The notes under the pieces are model-generated. The model was not told where the DNA came from, searched no databases, and worked only from the letters and a program-made list of their open reading frames with translations. A stretch of 7,280 nucleotides of DNA, taken from the NCBI GenBank assembly GCA_018663165.1, contig JABJES010000220.1:1-7280 (forward strand), given 5' to 3'. The stretch comes from Rhodospirillaceae bacterium. GTDB lineage: Bacteria > Pseudomonadota > Alphaproteobacteria > UBA11136. Positions 1-7,163 of this stretch are shown here, piece by piece (within the stretch, counting starts at the first letter, position 1; each line of letters opens with the position of its first letter). Both the position numbers and the translations under genes were made by a program.

Positions 1-894
1 GCGGATTTCCCATTCCAGTTCGACGCCAGAGGTCTCGCGCACCCGGTCGCGGACTTCCTCGCCCAGGGCTTCGATATCTCCAGCACTGGCATCGCCGGTA
101 TTGATCAGGAAATTACAGTGTTTTTCTGAAACCATGGCGCCACCCTTGCAGAGCCCCCGGCAGCCAGCCTTTTCGATAAGCTCCCAGGCCTTGATGCCGG
201 GTGGGTTGGCAAAGGTGCTGCCGCCGGTGCGTGTGCGCAGGGGCTGGGCGGCTTCCCGGTTGGTACGAATTTCATTCATACGTTGTTCAATCTCGGATTG
301 CTCACCTGGCGCACCCTTGAGCCGGGAGGAAAGGAAAATCCAGTTTTCGGGAATATCGCTCTTGCGATAGCCGAAGCCGATTTCGGCATTGGTCAGCTTG
401 TGGACGTCTCCATTCACATCGACCGCTTTGATGCTTGTTGTCACATCCTTCATTTCGCGGCCATAGGCACCCGCATTCATGCGGAGTGCCCCGCCGATGG
501 TGCCGGGAATACCGATTAGGAATTCAAGCCCGCTCACGCCGTGTTCAAGACATGCCTGCGCCACCGAGTGGTCCAGAGCTGCCGAACCGACGGAGATTTC
601 CTCGCCTGTAATCTCGATGGAGGCGAAGGCCTTGCCGAGCCGGATGACGATCCCGGGAATGCCGCCATCGCGGATAAGCAGGTTGGAGCCGACACCGATT
701 ACCGTTACCGGTACGTCGGCGGGCTTTGCCTTGAGAAGTTGGAGCAGATCATCCAGATCGGCAGGGCGGAACATAATTTCAGCCACACCGCCGGTGCGGA
801 ACCAGGTGGAGGGCCCCATCGGGGCATTCTCAATCATGCGGCCCCGTGATGCGGGGAGCCGGTCGATCAGGGCGTTTTGAAACACATGGGTCAT
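1..894 (-). CDS. murB: UDP-N-acetylenolpyruvoylglucosamine reductase MurB (partial, 3' end cut by the window)
   Basis: MurB is the cytoplasmic FAD-dependent enzyme that uses NADPH to reduce UDP-GlcNAc-enolpyruvate to UDP-MurNAc, the second committed step of peptidoglycan precursor synthesis. The frame runs open from an ATG at 894 to base 1, giving 298 codons with no stop. The family is usually about 300-325 residues, so only a short C-terminal piece is missing. The FAD-binding half is visible as VIGVGSNLLIRDGG (residues 65-78) and GIPGTIGGALRMNAGAYG (128-145). GYRKSD (175-180) carries Arg177, the likely counterpart of the conserved active-site arginine. GGSTFANPPG (224-233) carries Ser226, the likely proton donor. 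ELEWEIR at the window edge (292-298) should hold the catalytic glutamate, probably Glu296. These residue assignments rest on family knowledge, not an alignment. The start overlaps the murC stop in an ATGA junction (891-894), and GAGGA at 902-906 gives a good ribosome binding site. The start is clear and the family call is secure. Confidence 0.97.
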   Translation of the reverse strand, partial: MTHVFQNALIDRLPASRGRMIENAPMGPSTWFRTGGVAEIMFRPADLDDLLQLLKAKPADVPVTVIGVGSNLLIRDGGIPGIVIRLGKAFASIEITGEEISVGSAALDHSVAQACLEHGVSGLEFLIGIPGTIGGALRMNAGAYGREMKDVTTSIKAVDVNGDVHKLTNAEIGFGYRKSDIPENWIFLSSRLKGAPGEQSEIEQRMNEIRTNREAAQPLRTRTGGSTFANPPGIKAWELIEKAGCRGLCKGGAMVSEKHCNFLINTGDASAGDIEALGEEVRDRVRETSGVELEWEIR

Positions 895-2336
895 GATGCA
901 TTCCTCGCCGAGCTGTCGTCGTTACGGTCGGAAAGTTTATCGAGTTGGTTGGGCAGCGATTGCGCCCAGCTCGTGATGTTGCCAGCCCCCATGCAGACCA
1001 CCATGTCACCAGCTTTGGTTATATTGTGAACCAGCGCGGCGAGCTCTGAAGGCTCTTTCAGTGCGATGACTTCACGGTGGCCGTGAGCGCGCAGGCCTTC
1101 GATCAGGCCTTCGCGATTGACCCCTTCGATCTCTTCCTCGCCGGCGGCATAGACATCAGCCACGATGACCGTATCGGCATCGTTAAAGGCGGTGCAGAAT
1201 TCCTCGAACAGGTTTAATAGGCGGGAATAACGGTGGGGCTGGACAACGGCGACGACCCGTCCTTTGGCACACACCGAACGGGCGGCACGCAGGGTGGCGG
1301 ATATTTCAACCGGATGATGGGCGTAATCGTCGATAACGGTAATGCCACCGGAAATTCCGGTGCGGGTAAAGCGGCGCTTGACCCCGGCAAAACTGCGCAG
1401 TCCAGCGCGGATATCGTCTTCTGAAAGATCCATCTCAATGGCCACGACAAGGGCCGCCAGCGCGTTTTGAACATTGTGTGATCCGGCCATTGGCAGGCGC
1501 AGATCTTTGATTTCTCGCTCATTGCCGGTCACACGGTCGGTAATAATGATGTCGAAATTGGTGCCGCCCTGATCGGTCTCCAGGTTAGCCGCGCGGAAAT
1601 CCGCCTGGGGGCTCAGGCCATAGGTGATGATCCGCCGGTCTGAAACACGGGGGATCAGGCTTTGCACTTCAGCATGGTCGATGCACATGGCGGCAAAGCC
1701 GTAGAAAGGGATGTTCTCGACGAAGGTTTCAAAGGCCTTGCGCAGGGCGTCGAAGGACCCATAGAAATCGAGATGTTCGGGGTCGATATTTGTGACGATG
1801 GCAATGGTGGCGGGCAGTTTTACGAATGTGCCGTCAGATTCGTCGGCCTCGACGATCATCCAGTCGCCAGCTCCGAGGCGGGCATTGGTGCCATAGGCAT
1901 TGATAATGCCGCCGTTGATAACTGTCGGATCAAGCTTGGCACCGTCGAGAATGGCGGCGATCATTGAGGTTGTTGTTGTTTTGCCATGAGTGCCGCCAAC
2001 CGCAATCGACCATTTCAAACGCATCAGTTCGGCCAGCATTTCGGCCCGCCGCACGACAGGGATAAGTTGCGCCCGCGCGGCGATAATTTCGGGGTTGTCC
2101 TTAGGCACGGCAGAGGAAACAACAACCACCGAGGCCTCGCCGATATTTTCCGCCCGATGGCCGATCATCACCTGGATGCCCATCTCGGAAAGTCGCTGGA
2201 TATTGGCGTTTTCCTGACGGTCACTGCCCTGAACCTGATAGTTGAGGTTATGCAGGATTTCGGCGATTCCACTCATGCCGATACCGCCGATACCGACGAA
2301 ATGAATGACACCGATGGAAAGGGGGAGCTCTCTCAT
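891..2336 (-). CDS. murC: UDP-N-acetylmuramate--L-alanine ligase MurC
   Basis: MurC is the cytoplasmic ATP-dependent ligase that adds L-alanine to UDP-MurNAc, the first amino acid of the stem peptide. The protein is 481 residues, normal for the family, and shows the three Mur ligase domains in order. The N-terminal UDP-binding domain has HFVGIGGIGMSGIAEIL (12-28), the hallmark that separates MurC from MurD, E and F. The central ATPase domain has the P-loop GGTHGKTTTT (114-123), EADESDG (163-169) and NIDPEHLDFYG (183-193). SHNVQNALAA (286-295) leads into the C-terminal domain, with DDYAHHP (336-342), QPHRYSR (366-372) and CMGAGNI (448-454). The last 20 or so residues are a polar Asp/Ser/Asn-rich tail with no motif that I recognise. 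The ATG at 2336 overlaps the murG stop by four bases. AGAGGAG at 2344-2350 lies seven bases upstream, and the protein begins a few residues before the conserved glycine-rich motif, so the start is well supported. It is co-transcribed with murG and murB by position. Confidence 0.98.
   Translation of the reverse strand: MRELPLSIGVIHFVGIGGIGMSGIAEILHNLNYQVQGSDRQENANIQRLSEMGIQVMIGHRAENIGEASVVVVSSAVPKDNPEIIAARAQLIPVVRRAEMLAELMRLKWSIAVGGTHGKTTTTSMIAAILDGAKLDPTVINGGIINAYGTNARLGAGDWMIVEADESDGTFVKLPATIAIVTNIDPEHLDFYGSFDALRKAFETFVENIPFYGFAAMCIDHAEVQSLIPRVSDRRIITYGLSPQADFRAANLETDQGGTNFDIIITDRVTGNEREIKDLRLPMAGSHNVQNALAALVVAIEMDLSEDDIRAGLRSFAGVKRRFTRTGISGGITVIDDYAHHPVEISATLRAARSVCAKGRVVAVVQPHRYSRLLNLFEEFCTAFNDADTVIVADVYAAGEEEIEGVNREGLIEGLRAHGHREVIALKEPSELAALVHNITKAGDMVVCMGAGNITSWAQSLPNQLDKLSDRNDDSSARNAS
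902..906 (-). promoter_or_regulatory. Ribosome binding site of murB (GAGGA)
   Basis: GAGGA lies seven bases before the ATG at 894, inside the last codons of murC. It supports the start at the ATGA overlap with the murC stop. Confidence 0.65.
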
Positions 2337-3496
2337 GCAGCGGCTCCTCTTGTTTCATAGGCGGCCGATTTTGGGGGGCAGCCTTCGCCGTTAGAGGGGA
2401 TCAGATTAAGGGCGGCGGTGGCGAGAAGGCTCGCGCCATCTGCAATGCCCAGATTGCGTGCCGCCCCAGAGCGGACGCTCAGTTGTTCGGGGTTCGCCAT
2501 GACATCGGCGAGAAAGCCGCTCAGCGCTTCGCCGGTAAAGTTCGGTTCGCTCATTACCCAGGCGGCCTCTTGCGCCTCAATGGCCTGGGCATTGGCGCTT
2601 TGGTGGTCGTCCATGGCGTGGAGATAAGGCACCAGAAGTGCGGGTCGCCCGGCGGCAGTGATTTCGGCGACACTGCCGGCACCGGCACGCATAATGACCA
2701 GATGCGCCTCTTTCAGTTTTTCCGGGATATCGTTGAAGAAGGTTCTCAAATCTGCGTTGACCCCCATTCCCTCATAGGCCTCTTCGACGTAACCGAGGTC
2801 TTCGGCGCGGCATTGCTGAACAATCCGCAGGCGGGCGCGCAGATCGACGGGGAGCAGGGCAAGGGCATCGGGAAGAATGCGGCTAAAGACTCCGGCACCC
2901 TGGCTTCCACCCATGATGAAAAGGTTGAACGGCCCATCTTTGGTGGGGGCACGGTAGAGGTCCTGGCGAACGGCGGCAATTTGGGGACGGATCGGGTTGC
3001 CGGTGCGGATAACTTTGGACTGGTCCGCCTTGCGCAGACGTTCAACGTTCTGAAAGGCAGTGGCGATAGCGCTCACTCGGGATGCCAGCAGACGGTTGGC
3101 CCGGCCAAGAACGGCATTTTGTTCGTGGATCAGGGTTGGCAGTTTCATCCGTGTGGCGGCGAGCATTGTCGGCACGCTGGCATAACCGCCAAAGCCGACG
3201 ACAAGGGCCGGGCGGATTTTGCGCAACAGCCGGGTCGCTTCGAAGATGCCGCGAAGAATATCGGCAAGCCCAAAGAATTTGGCCATGATGCCGCCTGAAA
3301 TTCGGTTGGCGCGGATCGTATGAACATCGATCTCGCCGTTTCTTAACTTGAATGCCGCGCCTCTTTTGTCGGTAAGCAGGGCAAGGCTGCAGCCGCGCTC
3401 CAGCAGCTCTTCGGCCAGGGCTTCGGCGGGGAACACATGGCCCCCGGTTCCGCCTGCTGCCAGGGCGATGAGATATGATTTGCGGTTTTCGGTCAT
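2333..3496 (-). CDS. murG: UDP-N-acetylglucosamine--N-acetylmuramyl-(pentapeptide) pyrophosphoryl-undecaprenol N-acetylglucosamine transferase MurG
   Basis: MurG is the GT-B glycosyltransferase on the inner face of the cytoplasmic membrane that transfers GlcNAc from UDP-GlcNAc to lipid I, making lipid II. The 387 residues are slightly longer than E. coli MurG (about 355). The N-terminal acceptor domain has the first glycine-rich loop GGTGGH (15-20), whose histidine is conserved, then VGFGGYASVP (100-109) and IHEQNAVLGRANR (123-135). The C-terminal donor domain has IMGGSQGA (194-201), MRAGAGSVAEITAAGRP (269-285) with the conserved Glu278, and DDHQSANA (296-303), which contacts UDP-GlcNAc in known structures. 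The sequence after about residue 367 looks like a low-conservation tail. Its DNA also carries the murC ribosome binding site. The ATG at 3496 overlaps the ftsW stop in ATGA. The upstream Shine-Dalgarno is weak (AGG at 3503-3505), so translation probably depends on coupling to ftsW. Confidence 0.98.
   Translation of the reverse strand: MTENRKSYLIALAAGGTGGHVFPAEALAEELLERGCSLALLTDKRGAAFKLRNGEIDVHTIRANRISGGIMAKFFGLADILRGIFEATRLLRKIRPALVVGFGGYASVPTMLAATRMKLPTLIHEQNAVLGRANRLLASRVSAIATAFQNVERLRKADQSKVIRTGNPIRPQIAAVRQDLYRAPTKDGPFNLFIMGGSQGAGVFSRILPDALALLPVDLRARLRIVQQCRAEDLGYVEEAYEGMGVNADLRTFFNDIPEKLKEAHLVIMRAGAGSVAEITAAGRPALLVPYLHAMDDHQSANAQAIEAQEAAWVMSEPNFTGEALSGFLADVMANPEQLSVRSGAARNLGIADGASLLATAALNLIPSNGEGCPPKSAAYETRGAAA
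2344..2350 (-). promoter_or_regulatory. Ribosome binding site of murC (AGAGGAG)
   Basis: AGAGGAG lies seven bases before the ATG at 2336 and is embedded in the C-terminal coding region of murG. It is a strong site, so murC need not depend wholly on reinitiation at the ATGA overlap. Confidence 0.7.
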
Positions 3497-4614
3497 TGCT
3501 CGCCTGCTTCCGCCCGATGCCGGGTCAGGGCCAGCACCATGCCGATGCTCAGTGAAAGCGCCAGCAAGGAGGAGCCGCCATAGGAGATGAAAGGAAGGGT
3601 CATGCCCTTGGCGGGCAGAAGATGAAGGCTGGAGCCCATGTTGATAATGGCCTGGAAGCCGAACTGTAGAAGAAGCCCGCTTGCGGCGAGCAGAATAAAC
3701 AGGCTGTTCTGTTCAAGTGCGCGGCTAAATCCCCGCATGATGATGAAGGTAAACAGACCGAGAATAATCAGACAGGCGATCAGTCCGAATTCCTCCCCGG
3801 CGACGGCGAAAATGAAATCAGCATGGGCATCGGGCAGGATTTCCTTGACCGTGCCTTCGCCCGGTCCGCGCCCGGTCAGCCCGCCGTGCATAAAGGCCTC
3901 GATCGAGGTGTTGACCTGATAACTGTCGCCGGTACTGGGGTCGAGGAAACGGTCAATCCGGCTGGCCACATGGGGTAGGGTGGTATAGGCAGTGAAAATG
4001 CCGGCGACACCCAGTGCGGCGATGATGATCACCCAGCCCATTGGCAGACCGGCGAGAAAGAATTGGCTGAACCAGACGACAGAGACCATAACCGTCATGC
4101 CGAAATCCGGCTGCATCATGAGCAATACGATGATCAGGGCGAAAAGGCCGCCGACGAGCATATTGCCGGGCGAGCCCTTTTTCAGGCGGGTCTGAGCGAA
4201 CATCCAGGCGGCAACCACGGCAAAGCTCGGCTTGATGAATTCAGAGGGTTGAAGCGAGAACCAGCCGAGGCTGATCCATCGTTTCGCACCTTTGATCTCA
4301 ATGCCGGAAACCAGCGTCAGAACGACTCCGATCAGGGCTGCGACAAAAACGGCTGTCGCAAGAACGCGGATTGCCCGTGGCGAGAGCAGGGACACGCCAA
4401 CCAGCAGGAAGGCAGCCAGCGGCAAGAGAGTAAACTGCCGACGGACGAAATAAAAACTGTCAAGATTGAGACGGTCGGCGACGGCGGGGCTTGCCGCCAG
4501 AATCATCAATGCGCCAATTCCTCCGAGCAGGGCGACGGCGCCTAAAGTCCATCGGTCGACGGTCCACCACCAACGGCCGATTACGCTCGTATCTGTGCGC
4601 GCAAGGGTGCTCAT
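3493..4614 (-). CDS. ftsW: Peptidoglycan glycosyltransferase FtsW (SEDS family, septal)
   Basis: FtsW is the SEDS-family membrane glycosyltransferase that polymerises lipid II into septal glycan strands, working with the transpeptidase FtsI (PBP3). From the ATG at 4614 it is 373 residues. A short polar N-terminus with a WWW patch (15-17) is followed by about ten hydrophobic segments, roughly starting near residues 24, 61, 82, 130, 152, 172, 194, 268, 305 and 350. SEDS signatures are GAKRWISLG (109-117), LQPSEFIKP (121-129), QPDFGMT (168-174), ADFIFAVAGEEFG (265-277) and KGMTLPFISYGGSS (336-349). Asp266 in the large periplasmic loop matches the aspartate reported as essential in FtsW and RodA. 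The position between murD and murG favours FtsW over RodA or SpoVE. The start is not fully certain. A TTG one codon upstream at 4617 is in frame, but ATG at 4614 sits nine bases from GGAGG and shares its first base with the murD stop (TGATG), so I chose it. Confidence 0.96.
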   Translation of the reverse strand: MSTLARTDTSVIGRWWWTVDRWTLGAVALLGGIGALMILAASPAVADRLNLDSFYFVRRQFTLLPLAAFLLVGVSLLSPRAIRVLATAVFVAALIGVVLTLVSGIEIKGAKRWISLGWFSLQPSEFIKPSFAVVAAWMFAQTRLKKGSPGNMLVGGLFALIIVLLMMQPDFGMTVMVSVVWFSQFFLAGLPMGWVIIIAALGVAGIFTAYTTLPHVASRIDRFLDPSTGDSYQVNTSIEAFMHGGLTGRGPGEGTVKEILPDAHADFIFAVAGEEFGLIACLIILGLFTFIIMRGFSRALEQNSLFILLAASGLLLQFGFQAIINMGSSLHLLPAKGMTLPFISYGGSSLLALSLSIGMVLALTRHRAEAGEQ

Positions 4615-6059
4615 CAAGCCATTCCTCCAGCAGCGTTGCGCAAGGCGGTATCGTCAAAGCTTGTGTCGGGGTCGCCAGCGCGGGCAAGAACCATTTTGCG
4701 GAAGGCGATGCCGCGTTCCTCAAAGTTGTGCCACTGATCAAAAGAGGCGCAGGCCGGGGAAAAAAGAATAACCGGCTCCATTGCCGGGTTGTCGGCAAGG
4801 TCGGCTTGGGCAAGCGCAGTCGCCTGGTCCAAGGCGTGTGCCAGATCACCGCTGGCGGTGGTCGCAATACGCTCGCCGATGGTGCGGTCAAATTCCTTGG
4901 CCGCCTTGCCGATGAGGAAGGCGTGGCGAATATTTTTAAACAACGGGGCGAGAGATTCAATGCCGTCTGATTTAGGCTCTCCACCAACGATCCAATAGAT
5001 ATCCTGATAGCAGGCCAGGGCTTTTGCCGTGGCGTTGGCGTTGGTCGCCTTGCTGTCGTTGACAAAGCTCACGCCACCGATGGTGGCTACTGGTTCCTGG
5101 CGGTGGGGCAGGCCGGAAAATCCACGGATACCATTGGCGATAATCGGTGCAGGAAGACCGGCAGCGCGGCAGGCGGCGAAGGCTGCAGCCGCGTTCTGGC
5201 CGTTATGTCGTCCGGGCAGGGCGAGAACGGCACGAAGGTCGAGAATTTTTTCCCGGCGGCCTTCGATATCGTTGATCAGTTTTCCATTTTCGATATAGAC
5301 GCCGCCTTTGGCTTCGCCTTCAGCCGAGACCGGAATGACCAGAGCTTCGCTTTTGGCGGTCAATTCCTTGAAAATTTTACGGCTCACAGGATCATCGATC
5401 CCGATTATCGCGACTGAATCTGCGGTTTGTCCGTTAAAAATGCGTTTTTTCGCCGCGATATAGCTTTCCATATCACCGTGACGATCCAGATGGTCGGGGG
5501 TCAGGTTGAGCAGAACGGCGACATCGAAAACGAGGCTTTTTGTCAGGTCGAGCTGATAGGACGACATTTCAAGGACATAAGCCCCCTCTCTGCCAAGCGG
5601 GTCGAGGTCGAGGGCCGGAATGCCGAGATTGCCGCCGGTTTGCGATTTCATGCCGGCTTCTCTCAGGATATGGCCGATCAGTGCCGTGGTTGTTGATTTT
5701 CCGTTGGTTCCGGTAACACCAATAAAGGAGGCGTCACTGTCGGTGCGGGCCATCAGTTCCGCCTCGCCAAAAATCTCACAGCCCGCTTTTGTGGCGTGCT
5801 CGACAACTGGATGGGGGGCGGGATGGGTCAAGGGAATGCCGGGAGAAAGAACCAGGCAATCGATATCGCCAAAATCGTGGTCGCGAAGGTCGACAATCGG
5901 CACGCCCTCGTCAAAGGCCGCTTCTCGTGTCGCATCGTCATCATCCCAGGCGAGGATCACGGCATCGCTGCGGCGCAGGGCGCGAATGGCGGCCATGCCA
6001 GCCTTTCCTAATCCAAGAACGGCGATATGGCGACCGGTCATTGAGGAAATGATGCTCAT
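4614..6059 (-). CDS. murD: UDP-N-acetylmuramoyl-L-alanine--D-glutamate ligase MurD
   Basis: MurD is the cytoplasmic ATP-dependent ligase that adds D-glutamate to UDP-MurNAc-L-Ala. The 481 residues are somewhat longer than E. coli MurD (about 438) and ordinary for alphaproteobacteria. The N-terminal domain has HIAVLGLGKAGMAA (11-24) and VLSPGIPLTHP (70-80). The ATPase domain has the P-loop GTNGKST (117-123), EMSSYQLD (164-171) and LNLTPDHLDRHG (184-195). Lys204 in YIAAKKRI fits the lysine that is carbamylated in E. coli MurD. LPGRHNGQNAAAA (281-293) leads into the C-terminal glutamate-ligase domain, with NDSKATNANAT (334-344), GGEPKSDG (359-366) and FSPACASFDQ (433-442), all diagnostic of MurD. 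The ATG at 6059 lies four bases after the mraY stop with GAGGT at 6066-6070 as ribosome binding site. A second Met at codon 7 is nearer the first motif but has no Shine-Dalgarno. The 3' end carries the ftsW ribosome binding site. Confidence 0.98.
   Translation of the reverse strand: MSIISSMTGRHIAVLGLGKAGMAAIRALRRSDAVILAWDDDDATREAAFDEGVPIVDLRDHDFGDIDCLVLSPGIPLTHPAPHPVVEHATKAGCEIFGEAELMARTDSDASFIGVTGTNGKSTTTALIGHILREAGMKSQTGGNLGIPALDLDPLGREGAYVLEMSSYQLDLTKSLVFDVAVLLNLTPDHLDRHGDMESYIAAKKRIFNGQTADSVAIIGIDDPVSRKIFKELTAKSEALVIPVSAEGEAKGGVYIENGKLINDIEGRREKILDLRAVLALPGRHNGQNAAAAFAACRAAGLPAPIIANGIRGFSGLPHRQEPVATIGGVSFVNDSKATNANATAKALACYQDIYWIVGGEPKSDGIESLAPLFKNIRHAFLIGKAAKEFDRTIGERIATTASGDLAHALDQATALAQADLADNPAMEPVILFSPACASFDQWHNFEERGIAFRKMVLARAGDPDTSFDDTALRNAAGGMA
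4624..4628 (-). promoter_or_regulatory. Ribosome binding site of ftsW (GGAGG)
   Basis: A perfect GGAGG inside the 3' end of murD lies nine bases before ATG 4614 and six before TTG 4617. Both spacings are usable, so the site supports translation of ftsW here but does not by itself decide the start. The better start codon and the TGATG overlap favour the ATG. Confidence 0.7.
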
Positions 6060-6063
6060 GCCC

Positions 6064-7152
6064 TCACCTCAACTTCAGTGTCGCCAGACCGGCGAGGGCA
6101 AGAATGAAAGCGATGATCCAGAAGCGGATTACGATGGTCGGCTCGGCCCAGCCTTTTTCCTCGAAGTGATGATGCAGGGGGGCCATGCGAAAGACGCGGC
6201 GTCCGGTCAACTTGAAGGAGGCGACCTGAACGATGACCGAAATTGTTTCTAAAACGAACAGGCCGCCGATGATTGCCAGAACCAGTTCATGTTTGGCGAT
6301 AATGCTGAGGCTGCCCAGGGCACCGCCGACGGAAAGAGATCCGGTGTCACCCATAAACACCATCGCCGGGGGTGCGTTGTACCACAAAAAACCAAGTCCG
6401 GCGCCGACCAGGGCGCCGCAGAAAACTGTCAGCTCTCCGGCCCCGGGGACATGGGTGATCTGCAGGTAATCGGAAAAGACGGTATTGCCAACAAGGTAGG
6501 TAATCAGAGCAAAGCAGCCAAAGGCGATCATGATCGGCATGATGGCCAGCCCGTCCAGCCCGTCTGTCAGATTGACCGAGTTCGATGTGCCGACGATGAC
6601 GAAAATGCCGAAAGGCAGGGCAAACCACCCCAGATTGAGCAGGGTGTCTTTTAAGAAAGGGATGGTCAGGCTGTTGGCCAGGGGTTGGCCGAGAATTTGC
6701 ATTATCCAGATGGTCGTAAATCCGGCGATGAGAATTTCGGCGGTTAATTTCACCTTGCCCGGAATGCCCCGGCTCGAGCGTTTTGACAGTTTTTGATAGT
6801 CGTCGGCAGCGCCAATCGCCCCGAACCCGATGGTGACGAGGATCAGTGCCCAGACATAGCGGTTGGTCAGGTCGGCCCAGAGAAGGGTGCTTAAAACCAG
6901 GGCGATAATAATCAGGACGCCGCCCATGGTGGGGGTGCCCTGCTTGCGTAGCAGATGATCTTCCGGGCCGTCGTCGCGGATCGGCTGTCCATAGCGCTGG
7001 CGGGACTTCAGCCAGCGGATGAGCGGTGGACCGAACAGGAAGCTGATCAAAAGGGCGGTAATCACCGCGCCGCCGGTACGAAAGGTGATATAGCGGAAAA
7101 GATTAAGCGCGCTGAACTGCTCGGCAAATGGGAAAAGAAGATTGTAAAGCAT
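6064..7152 (-). CDS. mraY: Phospho-N-acetylmuramoyl-pentapeptide-transferase MraY
   Basis: MraY is the integral membrane transferase that moves phospho-MurNAc-pentapeptide from the UDP-sugar to undecaprenyl phosphate, forming lipid I and releasing UMP. The 362 residues match the family length (about 360). The sequence is strongly hydrophobic, with about ten membrane segments and a short N-terminus beginning MLYNLLFPFAE. Signature motifs are GTPTMGG (72-78), ADDYQK (116-121) with the Asp117/Asp118 pair, NLTDGLDGLA (194-203), VFMGDTGS (265-272) with Asp269, and the cytoplasmic PLHHHFE (325-331) that separates MraY from WecA-type relatives. The magnesium and substrate residues known in the family (two adjacent Asp, the Asp of MGDTGS, the HHH motif) are all present. 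The ATG at 7152 starts 11 bases after the murF stop, with a purine-rich GGGGGAG at 7157-7163 as ribosome binding site. The stop codon region doubles as the murD ribosome binding site. Confidence 0.98.
   Translation of the reverse strand: MLYNLLFPFAEQFSALNLFRYITFRTGGAVITALLISFLFGPPLIRWLKSRQRYGQPIRDDGPEDHLLRKQGTPTMGGVLIIIALVLSTLLWADLTNRYVWALILVTIGFGAIGAADDYQKLSKRSSRGIPGKVKLTAEILIAGFTTIWIMQILGQPLANSLTIPFLKDTLLNLGWFALPFGIFVIVGTSNSVNLTDGLDGLAIMPIMIAFGCFALITYLVGNTVFSDYLQITHVPGAGELTVFCGALVGAGLGFLWYNAPPAMVFMGDTGSLSVGGALGSLSIIAKHELVLAIIGGLFVLETISVIVQVASFKLTGRRVFRMAPLHHHFEEKGWAEPTIVIRFWIIAFILALAGLATLKLR
6066..6070 (-). promoter_or_regulatory. Ribosome binding site of murD (GAGGT)
   Basis: GAGGT lies six bases before the ATG at 6059, within the last codons of mraY, in the longer purine-rich run GAGGTGAGG (6062-6070). 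It supports the 6059 start over the internal Met at codon 7, which has no comparable site upstream. Confidence 0.7.
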
Positions 7153-7156
7153 TGCT

Positions 7157-7163
7157 CTCCCCC
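7157..7163 (-). promoter_or_regulatory. Ribosome binding site of mraY (GGGGGAG)
   Basis: A purine run in the 11-base gap between the murF stop and the mraY ATG, four bases before the start. It is a variant Shine-Dalgarno rich in G, and its match to the anti-Shine-Dalgarno is imperfect. This gap is the longest non-coding stretch in the window. Confidence 0.55.

Noticed and set aside
2483..3298. Long open frame of 271 codons on the plus strand, antisense to murG
   Set aside because: It lies wholly inside murG, has no recognisable domain or convincing ribosome binding site, and its composition is what the complement of a GC-rich gene produces. murG itself has every expected motif.
4063..4545. 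Open frame of 160 codons on the plus strand inside ftsW
   Set aside because: The translation is full of Asp, Gln, Arg and Gly and resembles the antisense of membrane-protein codons. No motif or start signal supports it.
4460..5065. Open frame of 201 codons on the minus strand in another frame over the murD and ftsW junction
   Set aside because: Its translation is rich in Pro, Arg, Thr and Ser, typical of an out-of-frame reading of GC-rich coding DNA. Both real genes are complete in their own frames.
6039..6041. Alternative MurD start at the internal Met (codon 7)
   Set aside because: There is no Shine-Dalgarno upstream of it, while the ATG at 6059 has a good one and sits four bases after the mraY stop.
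5620..6252. Open frame of 210 codons on the plus strand across the murD and mraY junction
   Set aside because: It is antisense to two intact core genes, spans their junction, and is low-complexity in Ser, Arg and Ala with no motif. It is an antisense shadow.
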